From contig BJOX01000233.1 of the NCBI GenBank assembly GCA_009731375.1, positions 71,011-135,010 on the forward strand: 64,000 bases of DNA. The letters are read 5' to 3'. The notes beneath the pieces are model-generated. The model saw only the letters and a program-made list of their open reading frames with translations. It did no database searches and was not told where the DNA came from. This document shows, piece by piece, positions 24,723-35,345 of this stretch. This DNA comes from Paulinella micropora. Its lineage: Eukaryota; Cercozoa; Imbricatea; Euglyphida. A program made the translations under genes and the position numbers. Position 1 is the first letter of the stretch, and each line of letters starts with the position of its first letter.

Positions 24723-25553
24723 TTTTATGACGGAAATAGCATTTTCGTCATACACCTTCTGATTTCTTTCTGCAAATAGTATGCGCTATGGAGTCATGCC
24801 ACACAGCGCATCGACCCACGGATAGACGCTAAAAGACGATAAATATATCCTCATACGGCACGTCAAAGCGGATTCTCTAGCCTTTCTTGTAAATTTTGAA
24901 CTCCTTCCCCCCAATTTCTTTTTTTTTTTTTTTTTTTTTTTCTGCAGTATGTCAAGAACAAACGTACAATTAAAAAAAAAATACAAGCAACGTGGTGCTG
25001 TAGTACGATTCCCCCTTTGATCTCCTTCTTCTTCTTATCATTATCATTATTATTATTATTATTCACAGGGAGATCGTAAGTACATTGTCTTTTTTAATGA
25101 CATACCCTTGTATAAGGCGGATATCCTATGATATAGTATTAGGGGGCCAGTCCTAATAGCTATATCCGAAGTCGAGGTGTATGTACCCGACCCTGCGATA
25201 TACCGACACAAGTAGAGATTGACCGTGCTCAGGTACGACAGTATATAATCTATCGTAAAAAATAATTTAATGAAAGTTTCAGAGAACATTTCATTTTCGA
25301 GAACATCATCCCAGGACTTGGAAAGGGTCATACCCGGGAACACCATCGCTCAATACACTAGCGATCCCCGTATACGGTGTAGTATCATCGTCGATCGACC
25401 TTTCGCACTCGTATGTTGCGATCGAATGCCAAGTTATATCACTGAGTCTTTTTAATATTCATATTGATAACTGATGATGCATGATCAAATCATGATACGC
25501 CGTGGGCAATCAATCAGTTTATTTGAGACGCATAAAGAAAAATAGTTTCTTTG
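24723..25553. other. 3' non-coding region of the retrotransposon
   Basis: AT-rich, with a poly-T tract (about 24920-24942) and a TTA/TTC microsatellite (25025-25064). No ORF of note. It lies between the pol stop and the polypurine tract. Confidence 0.6.
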
Positions 25554-28500
25554 TCACTGCCTTCGTCGTCTGGCGCGGATTTCTTTGCCTGGTGGAGGAC
25601 CACCAACAAAAGTCAGATCGAACTTTGACTGTTCGAGAATGTCCCAGATCTTATTAGGGATTCCGCCCAACGATAATTCAAAAGGGACATCAAGCACTCC
25701 TCTTGGCAGTGTCTGAATGGTCCACGCAGTGTAATCCTTGTCTCTGGGAGTAATTGTATCATCCCATGTCTCGAGACTTTTTGCGTCTTTATATACTGGC
25801 AGATAATGTCTTGCCTTTGGAACCTCAACCGGGTCCATACTTCTCCAGAACTGGAGTATCGGTTGTACTATCTTTGCGGCTGATGATATTTTGAGTGTCC
25901 GTGTGACACGCATCTGTCGTGGGACCGCCACGACCCGCATCAAGTATAAGTCTGAGAGAGTGTCATCAGCGACATGTTGTTCCGCTGGTCTCATCAGATA
26001 GAAAACATTTTTCACCCATGCGATGGTTGCTATCGCATCGCCTTCCTTCCATCGCTCATGGACAATCTCAACGTTGCCCGCGTTTGGGTCAGTGTCCGTC
26101 CCCTCCTCCTCCTGGTGGACGTCCTTTGATCTCATCGACCTCATCGCCTTCCTCGGTTGGTCGTTGATAAGATCATTCCGCGCTCTCCTTAGCTGCGCCT
26201 CTGTGATCTTCTCCTTCTTTCCGCTATGCTCTCGCGGAGACTTGGACTGAGTCCCCACCGCGCTTATGCGGTCAGTCTTCTCCTTGCTGTCCACCTCACT
26301 CTCCTCCTTCTCAGCTATCGGTGCCCGATAAGCATCGTCTTGGTCTATGCCAGCCTCCTTGTGGATGGGCGGCACCTCTTTGAAATCATCCTTCATCCGT
26401 TTTAACGCCTCCTCAACGGATTCATCTTCCAGTAAGAAGGGATCATACTTAATCAGCCTTCTTACATTCACAATTTGCACCTTCCCTCTACCCCTGATCT
26501 TGTAATTCAGAGGTCCCGTCTGTTCCATAATCTGATAAGGTCCTTTCCAGTGAGTGAACAGCTTAGAGCTGACTCCCTTCGGGACTTGAGGATGGTACAA
26601 TAGTACAATATCCCCGACCTGGAACTTGATCTGATCCAAGTGCGCTTGTCGCACCCCTTCAGCATCAGTCTTTCGGCGCTCCGCCTCTCTATGCGCCCTG
26701 ACTATTTGTTCCGCCTCCATCTTCACTCTAAGTCTCATCCCAAACAACTCATCCGCATCCGCCCAAGTGTCTTTTGGGTGAAGGAGCGAAGTCGGGATAT
26801 CAGGCTCACGCCCATATACTAACTGATATGGCGAGATTGAGCTCTTCGAGCCTCCTAACGCCGTAGAGGGTAGACAGTTCATTGCAAACGCAAATGATGG
26901 TGCTGCCTCGACCCATGCTCTTTGATTCTCCTTCTTCGTGCAATACATCTTTAGCGAGGCTTTGAGGGGTCTGTGTACCCGCTCGATTTTCCCATTTGCT
27001 CGCGGGTTATAGGCAGTAACATATTGCCATTTCATCCCGTAATACTTAGATAGTTTGTCGATGACCTCGTTATTAAAGTCCGAGCCTCGATCAGAACATA
27101 TCTTTCTTGGTACTCCGATCTGTGAGATGATCCTATCGATCAGCGCCTCGGCCGTCGTCTTGCCGGTAACGTCTTTGACAGGGATGATCCACACATAGTT
27201 GGTGGCTCTGTCAATAGCCGTAAGGAGGTATTTGTAACCATCCTTCGATTCTGGGAAAGGTCCCACATGATCAATGTGTATAAACTCAAACATCCCCGCA
27301 TGAAGAGGAAATTCGCCAATCAGGCCGAAATTTGCCTTCAGTGGTGTTTTGTTTATCTTGCACGGGATGCATGCATCCACCGCCTGATCTATCTCCTCCT
27401 TCATCTTCTTCCACCAGAATCGCCTCGCTACGAACATATGAGTTCGTTGTCGACCCGGATGCGCCAAAAGTGGGCAATTGTGGGCTGCGACAAATATAAA
27501 TCGTCTCAGACTCTCCGGTACCCAAAGGGTCCATTTGTCCGGCTGTGACGCATAGCGACCGTGAAGGCCCTTGTACCACAGTAGACCATCTCTCCATCCC
27601 ATCTCCTTCATCTGATCTTTGATCGCTTTCGTCATCCGTAGCTCATCCGGGTTCTGATATAACTGTATCAGTTCTTTAAACTCCGGATCTTGAGCCTGTT
27701 GTTGCCTCCATGCGGTAGGCGAGGCTATATGGATAGTACCATCTTCTAGCCGTACCCCGATTCTTTCCGGGTCATCGTCTAGGTCACTTCTCCGCTCTTG
27801 AGGAGGCTCCGCATAAACTTCCTGCGTCTCCTCTTCCTCTCTTATGTTCGCCTTCGCATTCTCATATACCTCATAGGACCACTCAGCGTCCTCCTGGGTA
27901 TGTAGCTCACAACATATCCCGTGATCCGGGCCTTGTGGACTGTACCGTAGACCTGTGCGGTCATATCGGACTCCACTCGCCATCTCCATCGCCTCAATGT
28001 GGCTGACCTCATACACCTTGTCAGTGGACAAGTCTTCCATCTCCACCGTGGACACCAACGCCGATACTTCTGAGTTAAACTCTAGCCTAGAGAGGCTATC
28101 AGCGACCACATTTCGCTTTCCCGGTAGATGGACCATTGTAAAATCGAAACAAGACAAGAACGCTTGCCACCGCGCCAGCCGTCCCGTCTGTTCATGATTC
28201 ATCAACCATAACAGGTTATGATGATCAGTTCTGACAGTAAATTGAGGTCCTCCCCACAAATACTCTCTGAGCCTCTTGAGGGCCCATACTACCGCCAACG
28301 CCTCTCTTTGCCTTGTGCAATAGTTTCTCTCCGCCGCACACAACTTCCTACTAATAAACATGATTGGGCGTAATTTCTTCTCCTCATCCTCTTGTTGTAA
28401 TACAGCCCCAATCGCAAACTTAGATGCGTCTGTATCGACTACGAATTGTTTCGTAAAGTCGGGCATCGTTAACACCAGTCCTCCGTCTTTCGGGTCTTTG

Positions 28501-31367
28501 TAAATGAGATCTTTGAGCGCATGAAACGCTTGCAAAGCCTCTTCGTCCCACTTCTCAAAGTCTCCAAAATCTATCATTTTCTCCACTTTAGCCCGTGTTG
28601 CACCCCAATCGGGTATAAACTGGCTATAGTATTGCGCCATCGCAAGGAATGAGTGCAATTCAGTGCGGTTCTTCGGTATCGGTCGATTCATAATCTCCTC
28701 CCTCTTCTCTTTGGATATCGAGACTCGATTATGGGAGATCTCGTACCCTAAGTATGTCACACTCGTCTTGGCAAGTTGACACTTCTTTAGATTGCACTTC
28801 AGGCCAAAAGCTCCGATGCGCCTGAATATATCGGACAAATGATCGATATGCTCCTCCATTGTGTTAGAGTATACGATAATGTCATCGATATAGCAAAATG
28901 CATATTCTCCCGCCTTCTGTCCCCGCCTTCTCATAAAGCCACCGTCAGACAAATCATCGTACTGACTGCTCAACATCTTCTGCATCGCCTTCTGGAAAAG
29001 TCCTGGGGCTTGCTTGAGGCCCATCGGAAGCACTTTCCATTGGTATATTTCCATACCCACCACAAACGCCGTCAGCCATCTGGACTTTTCCTCCAGTGGT
29101 ATCTGCCAGAAGCCATTCTTAAGGTCAATGACCGAATAGAATTTTGCATTCCGCAGTACTCTCCTTCCTTCTTCTAATGTCGGGAGAGGATTTCTCTCTT
29201 CCTCCAGCACCTTGTTAACACGAGCATAGTTAACTGTCAGGCGCCATTCTCCTCCTGGCTTCGGCACTATTCTCGGTTGTGAGACTATTGAGGATGTTGA
29301 TCTCTCAATAAAGTCCTCATTGAGCAGCTGTCTTGCTAGCTCCTCCGCTATCTTCGCCTCATGTATACTCAAATTCGCCCTTCGTGGTGCCGGTGACGGC
29401 TCCGCACCCGGTATTTTGTAAATAACCGCAGTGAAATCTTCAGGCTTGACACCACCTGCATGTGGAGGGTCAAAAATTTCCTTGTTCGCCTCTAATTTGG
29501 CTTTTAAAAGCTCCTTCTCCTTCTCCGTGCCTACTCCTTCTTCCAATATTTTCCGCGCCGCCTCTTGAAAATCTTCATCAGACATCTGCTTATGTTGCTT
29601 GAGGGGTTCTCTGTCCTCCTCCAAGCCTAAGTCCTCTTCCGAGACATCATCTAGGCCCGTCTTTTCATACGTGACCGTGTCCGGCTCATCATCTTTACCG
29701 AGCTCCACCAGCATGTCAATGAGTCTCGCGTATTGCAAAGGAGCTTTACGGGTGTAAAAACCATCAAAGCATGTGAATGCTTGCGGTATCAATTTCAACT
29801 TGTCGAGGTCTCTGAGCTTCCGCTTGTATGCACTGCTCTGCTCACGAGTTCCCATACGACAAGCCACCACTAGCTGTTGCTTGCGAGAGGGTACCGGTAT
29901 AGGATGATCAATAAGCCGGTCCCTTATTTCCTGCGCCCATATCGCCTTCTCATTATATGGCAGGATAATAGTATACGGCTTATTATTTTCGAATAAAGTC
30001 CGTAAGCATTTCTTCACTTCAGACAGTGAACGCGGCCACGTGGGCTCGTCACCCCAGAAATCAGTAATAAAACTTTTAATAGTTTCTGGTGGAGTATCCG
30101 GGATTCGCCCCGTTCTCCTTGGTACAAACGCCTCCCTTTTTTCTTCTCCTACTTTCGCATGGAAACAGTATCCGTTAGTAATATGGACATCTGTTCCTAC
30201 TCCTTCCGCGAATCTCGCCAACGACGGGCTTCTTTGTGCGACACATATAATCTCCTCCTTTCGCTTCTCGATTAAGTCATCAATAGACTTTTTGTCCCAA
30301 TGGCATGTCGGAACTGTGACAGTGCACACTTGGGATTCCCAATTGTCGGTCCAGGACAGTTCATCCGGTCTTACGACATGGGGGTGAACGTACACCTCAA
30401 GTGCCTCATGTGCGATGGCCATCTTTTTGTGATCCGTCGCTAGACTCAGCTCATAAGCCTCATAAGAGTCAGTAGCGTTGAAGGGATCAATATCGTTCTC
30501 TTCTCCTCTTTTTACTCCATATATCACTCGCCGTGCGGCGCAATCAATCACAGCCCCCATCGTAGCCAATTGGTCATACGATAGTAATATTGACCCGTGG
30601 TAACCGGGGACGACATAGAGGTCCATACGGTATACTCGTGCGGATTTCAATTTAAAGGTCAGTGTGATGATTCCCGTGATATCCGTCCGGCTGCTCACTC
30701 CTTTGAGAGTGCCCGTTGACTTTTTCATATTTCCGTCCACCCAGTCCCGGTATCGATTAAAAAACTTCCTGCCGACAATATTAATATTCGCCATCGTATC
30801 ATTACCAACTTTTAATATTGTCTTCAATGTTTCACAATAAAGTTCCGTATAACACAGAGCATCGGGCCTGTGTATATTGGCTGCGAGAACAAGAACTTTA
30901 CGTTTCAAATTTTGGAGTCTTGTCGCTAAGTTTTTCAACTCCTCCTTCTTCTCCCCCTGCTTCACCTCATTAACATTTTTATTATTCTGCGGTACTGGTG
31001 CGTTTACTATTTGAGCGACATTGTCTTGTGGTACTTGAGTACACACATTGTCTTTTTGCTCGCCCCCCGCCGCGACCGTAGACATTGAGTCTGTTCGTGG
31101 TTGTTTGCTTGGCCGAGGCGATACGTCTGCCATTGGCCTCCTCGCCTCCATCGCAAGTCTCGCCTTCCTATTTGCATCAGTTATCATTGGTAACCGTGCT
31201 GTATGAACGGGTATGAGACTACCTTGGGGCTGCAGTCTCTGTGTACCCACATCTTTGTTTTCACATAGAGGAAGCGTTGGCCCAGTCTGCACAACAGCAT
31301 TAGAAAGCACTGTGACTTTAGGGTTAAACTTCACAGTCTTCTCCTTCCTCTCTTCTTCCCCCTCCAG
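25554..31367 (-). CDS. pol: pol polyprotein (PR-RT-RH-IN) of the Ty3/gypsy element
   Basis: Open for more than 1,930 codons after the gag stop, in the same frame as gag; there is no ATG near its start. A protease-like region has DTMANINIVG near residue 180 and ILLSYDQLATMGAVIDC later, with Met where DTG is usual. RT has VNYARVN and CYIDDIIVYSNT (YIDD near 28885). RNase H has VVDTDASKFAIGAVLQ, TDHHNLLW and the DSLSRLE end. Integrase has the HHCC domain (AHPGRQRTH, ACIPCK), core residues in HIDHVGPF, CSDRGSDF and NGKIERVHR, and GPY/F as HWKGPYQIMEQ (near 26540). A charged C-terminal tail of roughly 250-300 residues follows, without a chromodomain that I can recognise. It copies and integrates the element. 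Expression probably needs readthrough of the UGA at 31368-31370. Confidence 0.92.
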   Translation of the reverse strand: MEGEEERKEKTVKFNPKVTVLSNAVVQTGPTLPLCENKDVGTQRLQPQGSLIPVHTARLPMITDANRKARLAMEARRPMADVSPRPSKQPRTDSMSTVAAGGEQKDNVCTQVPQDNVAQIVNAPVPQNNKNVNEVKQGEKKEELKNLATRLQNLKRKVLVLAANIHRPDALCYTELYCETLKTILKVGNDTMANINIVGRKFFNRYRDWVDGNMKKSTGTLKGVSSRTDITGIITLTFKLKSARVYRMDLYVVPGYHGSILLSYDQLATMGAVIDCAARRVIYGVKRGEENDIDPFNATDSYEAYELSLATDHKKMAIAHEALEVYVHPHVVRPDELSWTDNWESQVCTVTVPTCHWDKKSIDDLIEKRKEEIICVAQRSPSLARFAEGVGTDVHITNGYCFHAKVGEEKREAFVPRRTGRIPDTPPETIKSFITDFWGDEPTWPRSLSEVKKCLRTLFENNKPYTIILPYNEKAIWAQEIRDRLIDHPIPVPSRKQQLVVACRMGTREQSSAYKRKLRDLDKLKLIPQAFTCFDGFYTRKAPLQYARLIDMLVELGKDDEPDTVTYEKTGLDDVSEEDLGLEEDREPLKQHKQMSDEDFQEAARKILEEGVGTEKEKELLKAKLEANKEIFDPPHAGGVKPEDFTAVIYKIPGAEPSPAPRRANLSIHEAKIAEELARQLLNEDFIERSTSSIVSQPRIVPKPGGEWRLTVNYARVNKVLEEERNPLPTLEEGRRVLRNAKFYSVIDLKNGFWQIPLEEKSRWLTAFVVGMEIYQWKVLPMGLKQAPGLFQKAMQKMLSSQYDDLSDGGFMRRRGQKAGEYAFCYIDDIIVYSNTMEEHIDHLSDIFRRIGAFGLKCNLKKCQLAKTSVTYLGYEISHNRVSISKEKREEIMNRPIPKNRTELHSFLAMAQYYSQFIPDWGATRAKVEKMIDFGDFEKWDEEALQAFHALKDLIYKDPKDGGLVLTMPDFTKQFVVDTDASKFAIGAVLQQEDEEKKLRPIMFISRKLCAAERNYCTRQREALAVVWALKRLREYLWGGPQFTVRTDHHNLLWLMNHEQTGRLARWQAFLSCFDFTMVHLPGKRNVVADSLSRLEFNSEVSALVSTVEMEDLSTDKVYEVSHIEAMEMASGVRYDRTGLRYSPQGPDHGICCELHTQEDAEWSYEVYENAKANIREEEETQEVYAEPPQERRSDLDDDPERIGVRLEDGTIHIASPTAWRQQQAQDPEFKELIQLYQNPDELRMTKAIKDQMKEMGWRDGLLWYKGLHGRYASQPDKWTLWVPESLRRFIFVAAHNCPLLAHPGRQRTHMFVARRFWWKKMKEEIDQAVDACIPCKINKTPLKANFGLIGEFPLHAGMFEFIHIDHVGPFPESKDGYKYLLTAIDRATNYVWIIPVKDVTGKTTAEALIDRIISQIGVPRKICSDRGSDFNNEVIDKLSKYYGMKWQYVTAYNPRANGKIERVHRPLKASLKMYCTKKENQRAWVEAAPSFAFAMNCLPSTALGGSKSSISPYQLVYGREPDIPTSLLHPKDTWADADELFGMRLRVKMEAEQIVRAHREAERRKTDAEGVRQAHLDQIKFQVGDIVLLYHPQVPKGVSSKLFTHWKGPYQIMEQTGPLNYKIRGRGKVQIVNVRRLIKYDPFLLEDESVEEALKRMKDDFKEVPPIHKEAGIDQDDAYRAPIAEKEESEVDSKEKTDRISAVGTQSKSPREHSGKKEKITEAQLRRARNDLINDQPRKAMRSMRSKDVHQEEEGTDTDPNAGNVEIVHERWKEGDAIATIAWVKNVFYLMRPAEQHVADDTLSDLYLMRVVAVPRQMRVTRTLKISSAAKIVQPILQFWRSMDPVEVPKARHYLPVYKDAKSLETWDDTITPRDKDYTAWTIQTLPRGVLDVPFELSLGGIPNKIWDILEQSKFDLTFVGGPPPGKEIRARRRRQ

Positions 31368-31376
31368 TCATTCCAC
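31362..31376 (-). promoter_or_regulatory. In-frame UGA at gag-pol junction, candidate readthrough site
   Basis: gag and pol share one frame, and only TGA-CTG-GAG separates them. All codons between the stop and pol are open (LEGEEERKEKTV). UGA followed by C is a known leaky context. This suggests translational readthrough makes gag-pol, as in gammaretroviruses, rather than frameshifting. Confidence 0.6.
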
Positions 31377-34061
31377 CACCTCGAAACGATTACCTTGAGT
31401 AGTGTCCGGGTAGGATGACGTATCGGTCTCCGAGGCAGTGTTGTAGGCCTGAGCTCGACCGAAATTTGGGTTGGAGCTTGCCCACGAGCCTCCTCCTCCT
31501 CTGGGTGGGGGGGCTGGAGCTCGAACAGCTCTCCCTCCATAAGGGGTATATCCCCGACCTCCTCCTCTTCCTCTCTGAGGGGTTCCCTGCCACCTCGAGG
31601 CTCCTCTCCATGTTCCTCCTCCTCCTCCTCCTCCTCCTCCTCCTCGTCCTCCTGCTCCTGCTCCTCCTTCTCGTCCTCTTTGAGAGGCCTTTAAGTTCTT
31701 TTGTCTCTCCCTTTCCTCCTTCTTCTCCTTCATCCTCTTCATGTAGGTAATGATTGCCTCTCGTAACTCCTCATCATCACACATATTGGCATACCAACCT
31801 TCGTTCACAGCGGCAATCTGAAGCATATTGAAAAGGCCCGGTTCCTTGCCTTCCGTCCTGCTCAGAAAATTTGCCCTTGCTGTTGGGTTCTGCCTATCAT
31901 GATTGAAAGAGCAGTCTCTGTTCTCCATCTGTGCCTTACACTGCAAGCCCGCGAACCACCTCCAACATGCGGTCTTCAGGTCTGGCTCTCTCTGTCTCTT
32001 CCAACCGGCAACTCTGTTTGTGTACGTGGCTTGTGCGCCAACAGGTACACCGCCTGCCTGTGCCGTATGTGCCTCCGTGAGCGAGTCCATGTTTGAGCAT
32101 GCACTCATCACTTCTTGAAACAGTGCTGACGGAGCAACGCTTTGAACCGTATTTTCGAACACGTGTGTCTCGAGGAAGTTCTTGGACTTCACTGAGCTAA
32201 ACGTCGAGCATTGTTGTATGAGCTGAGTAAGCTTACTCGGGTTAACTGTGTGTAACGCCGAAAAGAAATAGAGGATGATCGACTTGCGGCCATAGAATAG
32301 CCCATAGGAGGAAACTACCTCCGTAAGGGTCGCCGCCAAGCCAACAGCACTCCTCAAACTCATCGCCACTGTCTCAAAGATTTCAAATCCTATGAGAGTA
32401 CCAGTGCAGAGATGCTGGTATCCATGAGATTGAAAATATGAAATGAGTGTGGCCACCGCCAGTTCACACTGAGCGTCTAGGCCTGTTGCATTGTTTCTCT
32501 TAATCTCCTCCTTCTTTCTCAAAAACTTGTACTGTGTCAGATCAAATCCCTCCGAGACTAGAGATTGGTCAAAAACAGTAACAAGGGCCTCGTATTCCTG
32601 CGTTTCGTCGCAAGGAAAAGCCTTCATGCAGGCATTGATCTCTTTGAGCTTGCTCAAAAGCGAAGCATCAGAGTCTTTGTCTGAGCTCGTCTTGGCATAT
32701 AGCATGAGACTTGCCACTCCTCCTTTCTTCCCCTTGAAGGCATTTATGATGTTCTGTCTGTCCTTCTTCTCCGTGTTTGTGACCACCACCGTAGTTGAGC
32801 CCGAGGGTGCAGGGGCTGGTGGGGCAGGAGCTGGTGGGGTCAAATATGTCGGAGGGTGTGTCTTTGCACCACTCACTTTTGCTTTCATTCTTTCCAGTCT
32901 CATCGTCTTCTCGAACTCCTCATTCTCTTTCGCCTTCTTCTTCTCAGATATCACCAGCTTTTGAGCATGAGTGATAAAGGCCACCAATTCAGAAGCAGAT
33001 CTGAGAAAATTATATTTCTCCACATATTGGTCAACACCTGCTTTGTTGGCGACCGGTGGTGCGTTACTAAGTGATTTAAGGACAGAGTGATCCTTGGTAG
33101 GAATCCATCTCTTCCATGCCTCCTTGTGCAGTAACGCACCCATCAACAGTCTGATCTTGGTCAGAACTCTGTCGGTCTTCTCTAACTCATCAATCACAGG
33201 ATGAGTTTCTCCTGCTGCCTTAATGCTTTTTTCCATCTCTGCCTTCCCCTCCTCCAAGGCCTTTATTTCCATTGTAAAAAAATGAAATATGCCACTCGAG
33301 TTTTTCGAACCCAGATTGGTCTTCATTTTTGTTACATCGACTGCCTCCTGACCAGTCGCGAGGAATCTGGCCGTTGCTCTTGGGTTTGTGTACTGGAGGT
33401 AACCCTCACATCGTGGGCCGTATGTACGTTCCCAAATCAGGGTTTGAGTGTACACCCCAAAGATAGCATCGAGTAATTCAAGGTGGGTGTGTGTGTCCCC
33501 AAACTTGATATGCTGTATCTTCTTTCTCTCTTCTGGATCAGAGACCAGTTTGCCGAGGAGCTGTGCTGTGTTTGATAATAGGATATAGACATCCTTTTTA
33601 GCACGACTTTTCTCTCTTCTTTGATCCTGAGGGATCCACACATAGGTATCCTTCTCTACCCCCATCTTGTTATCAAACTCTTCTTTAGTGAGGTCATAGT
33701 GGTCTTGCACCCACTGTTGTTCCTCCACTGTGATCTCCTCTCCATCACTATGAATCAAGTCGATCATTTTTCGTCCTCCTCCTCCCGTGTAGGCAGGTGG
33801 TAAGGGATTACCATATGCTCCTCCTCCTCCCGTCTCTTCTTGTTCAAATCCTCCTTCATCTTCGTCTCCTCCATATCTTCCTTCATCATCCCAGCCCTCT
33901 TCTACTCCTCCTCCTACTCCTTCATCTCCTCCTCCTCCTTCATTCAATCCTCCTCCTCCTCCTTCATTCAATCCTCTTCCTCCTCCTCCTCCTGCTTCTT
34001 CTTCTTCTCTTCTTTGATCTGCCTCCGAGAATTCACTCACTTCGGCGGTCTCTGTCGACAT
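31368..34061 (-). CDS. gag: gag of the Ty3/gypsy element with CCCH finger
   Basis: 897 codons from the ATG at 34061. The N-terminus is Glu/Gly rich (GGGG, NEGGGG repeats), then a long mostly helical region that should hold capsid functions, then CWRWFAGLQCKAQMENRDC followed by SFNH, a CX8CX8CX3H arrangement resembling CCCH RNA-binding fingers instead of the usual CCHC knuckle. The C-terminus is RGG-like (GRGGGGGGGG, RGGGRGY), another RNA-binding feature. It ends at TGA (31368-31370) followed by CTG, with the frame staying open into pol. Large for a gag. The role, packaging element RNA into particles, is inferred from position and composition. Confidence 0.8.
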   Translation of the reverse strand: MSTETAEVSEFSEADQRREEEEAGGGGGRGLNEGGGGGLNEGGGGDEGVGGGVEEGWDDEGRYGGDEDEGGFEQEETGGGGAYGNPLPPAYTGGGGRKMIDLIHSDGEEITVEEQQWVQDHYDLTKEEFDNKMGVEKDTYVWIPQDQRREKSRAKKDVYILLSNTAQLLGKLVSDPEERKKIQHIKFGDTHTHLELLDAIFGVYTQTLIWERTYGPRCEGYLQYTNPRATARFLATGQEAVDVTKMKTNLGSKNSSGIFHFFTMEIKALEEGKAEMEKSIKAAGETHPVIDELEKTDRVLTKIRLLMGALLHKEAWKRWIPTKDHSVLKSLSNAPPVANKAGVDQYVEKYNFLRSASELVAFITHAQKLVISEKKKAKENEEFEKTMRLERMKAKVSGAKTHPPTYLTPPAPAPPAPAPSGSTTVVVTNTEKKDRQNIINAFKGKKGGVASLMLYAKTSSDKDSDASLLSKLKEINACMKAFPCDETQEYEALVTVFDQSLVSEGFDLTQYKFLRKKEEIKRNNATGLDAQCELAVATLISYFQSHGYQHLCTGTLIGFEIFETVAMSLRSAVGLAATLTEVVSSYGLFYGRKSIILYFFSALHTVNPSKLTQLIQQCSTFSSVKSKNFLETHVFENTVQSVAPSALFQEVMSACSNMDSLTEAHTAQAGGVPVGAQATYTNRVAGWKRQREPDLKTACWRWFAGLQCKAQMENRDCSFNHDRQNPTARANFLSRTEGKEPGLFNMLQIAAVNEGWYANMCDDEELREAIITYMKRMKEKKEERERQKNLKASQRGREGGAGAGGRGGGGGGGGGGTWRGASRWQGTPQRGRGGGRGYTPYGGRAVRAPAPPPRGGGGSWASSNPNFGRAQAYNTASETDTSSYPDTTQGNRFEVVE

Positions 34062-34825
34062 GATGTCGTAGTAGTGATCAACAGGAGGACAGTGTCAGCT
34101 CCTATGTTTGGTTTTTGTTCGTTTGTGTTCTGTTCCTCCTTCAGTCGATTGACTAGTGAAGAGAGAAACTAATAGAGAGGGTAGGATAAGATTCCCTGTC
34201 CTCTATGAAACACTGTTTGTATGTTTGTTTTTGTTTGAGAAAAATAGTCTTTGAGACTTTCTCCGATTTCTTGTTCTCCTTACTCAGATTACTTTCTCCT
34301 CCTTCTTTTCTATATTGTATCTAGTATGAGGCACTTGGACCTACACACAGATAGTAATAGAGAAGCTAGAAAAGCTCTCCTTGAGAAGTCGACAGTCGGT
34401 CGGATAGGTTCTCAGACCTACCTTTAGAAAACGATCAGAGATTTGCAAAAATACTCTGACGTATGTGTGAGATAATGCAGATAAATGCACAAACTAGAAG
34501 GGTAGAGTGTTGTGCTCCTGTCCCTATGCTTGTTTGTGTTTTGTGTGTGTTCCTTCACTCTTCTGTCCACCTCCTTCTTCTTGGTCTCTGTGTGAGAACA
34601 GCAAGAACGACAGAGAGTTTGTATCTGATGTCTCCTTGTGAGCACACAGATACTGATTGGGCTAGAGGGTACGAGACACCTGCTTGAGACCAATCAAATT
34701 ATTTGTTTTGTGAAAGAGTTATGAGGGAGCTGTGTTGGAGTATTTGTTTTCGTCTGACGTCCCCGTGTGAGACAGGTCAGTGAAAATTCACTCTGTTGCC
34801 TGTGTGGCAAAGCAGAAAGAAATCA
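34062..34825 (-). other. 5' leader of the retrotransposon
   Basis: About 760 bp between the candidate primer-binding site and the gag ATG. No ORF of note. Likely holds packaging signals of the element RNA. Confidence 0.5.
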
Positions 34826-34847
34826 CCCTAGTGATGTGGACTCCAAA
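34826..34847 (-). other. Candidate primer-binding site
   Basis: On the minus strand, TTTGGAGTCCACATCAC follows the 5' LTR end, with TGG two bases in, the usual start of a tRNA 3'-end complement. The tRNA was not identified. Confidence 0.45.
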
Positions 34848-35082
34848 TGTAATGCCCCCAACGATAGCTCGTAAAAAGTCTGTAATACAACCAAACACAG
34901 TCCTCAAGAATGAGAATGATGTCTCGTTGTATTAGCTCAGTGAAGCCAAAGGAAAACGGCAACAAACCAGGAATAAAATGGCATCAGGTCCAATCCGGAC
35001 AAATAATACTGAAAAACAAGCTGGTGCACCTGTCACTAGGAAAAGGTATTTTTTACCGGCTATCCGGGGGGTGATGCCTACA
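34848..35082 (-). repeat. 5' LTR
   Basis: Matches 24472-24708 apart from three substitutions and a 2-bp indel. Should carry the element promoter. Confidence 0.9.
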
Positions 35083-35345
35083 AAATGTGTGTCACTCCTA
35101 GAGATGATACCTGAAACGTCCTAAGGTACTTATAAATGTCTATTCTGAATATCAGATCCTTCAAGTTTTTTTTCCCCCCCATTTTCTTCTTCTTCTTCTT
35201 CTTCTTCTTCTTCTTTAAAGCAATCACTTTTGATATTAGTAAGAGAATACTTGCCACTCAGTAGTGGGAATAAGTGGGAAGCGTGAGAGGAAAATCAGTG
35301 GAAGTGGTACCAAGAGATTAATGCAAAAAGAGAAAAAAGTGAAGT
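35083..35345. repeat. Right inverted-repeat arm, outer part
   Basis: Reverse complement of about 15625-15898, including the TTC tract equivalent to the AGAAGA tract on the left. It continues the arm broken by the LTR element. Confidence 0.75.

Larger units (their letters stand above)
24472..35082 (-). mobile_element. Nearly intact Ty3/gypsy LTR retrotransposon (10.6 kb), minus strand
   Basis: Direct LTRs of 237 bp (24472-24708) and 235 bp (34848-35082) bracket gag and pol on the minus strand. They differ at about three substitutions and one 2-bp indel, so the insertion is fairly young. LTR ends are canonical TG...CA. The uninterrupted target exists at 15.89 kb as the inverted arm and shows that only a short A-rich target duplication (3-4 bp) was made. 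A purine tract and a candidate primer-binding site flank the LTRs. gag and pol are both open, so the element may have been active recently. Confidence 0.92.
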
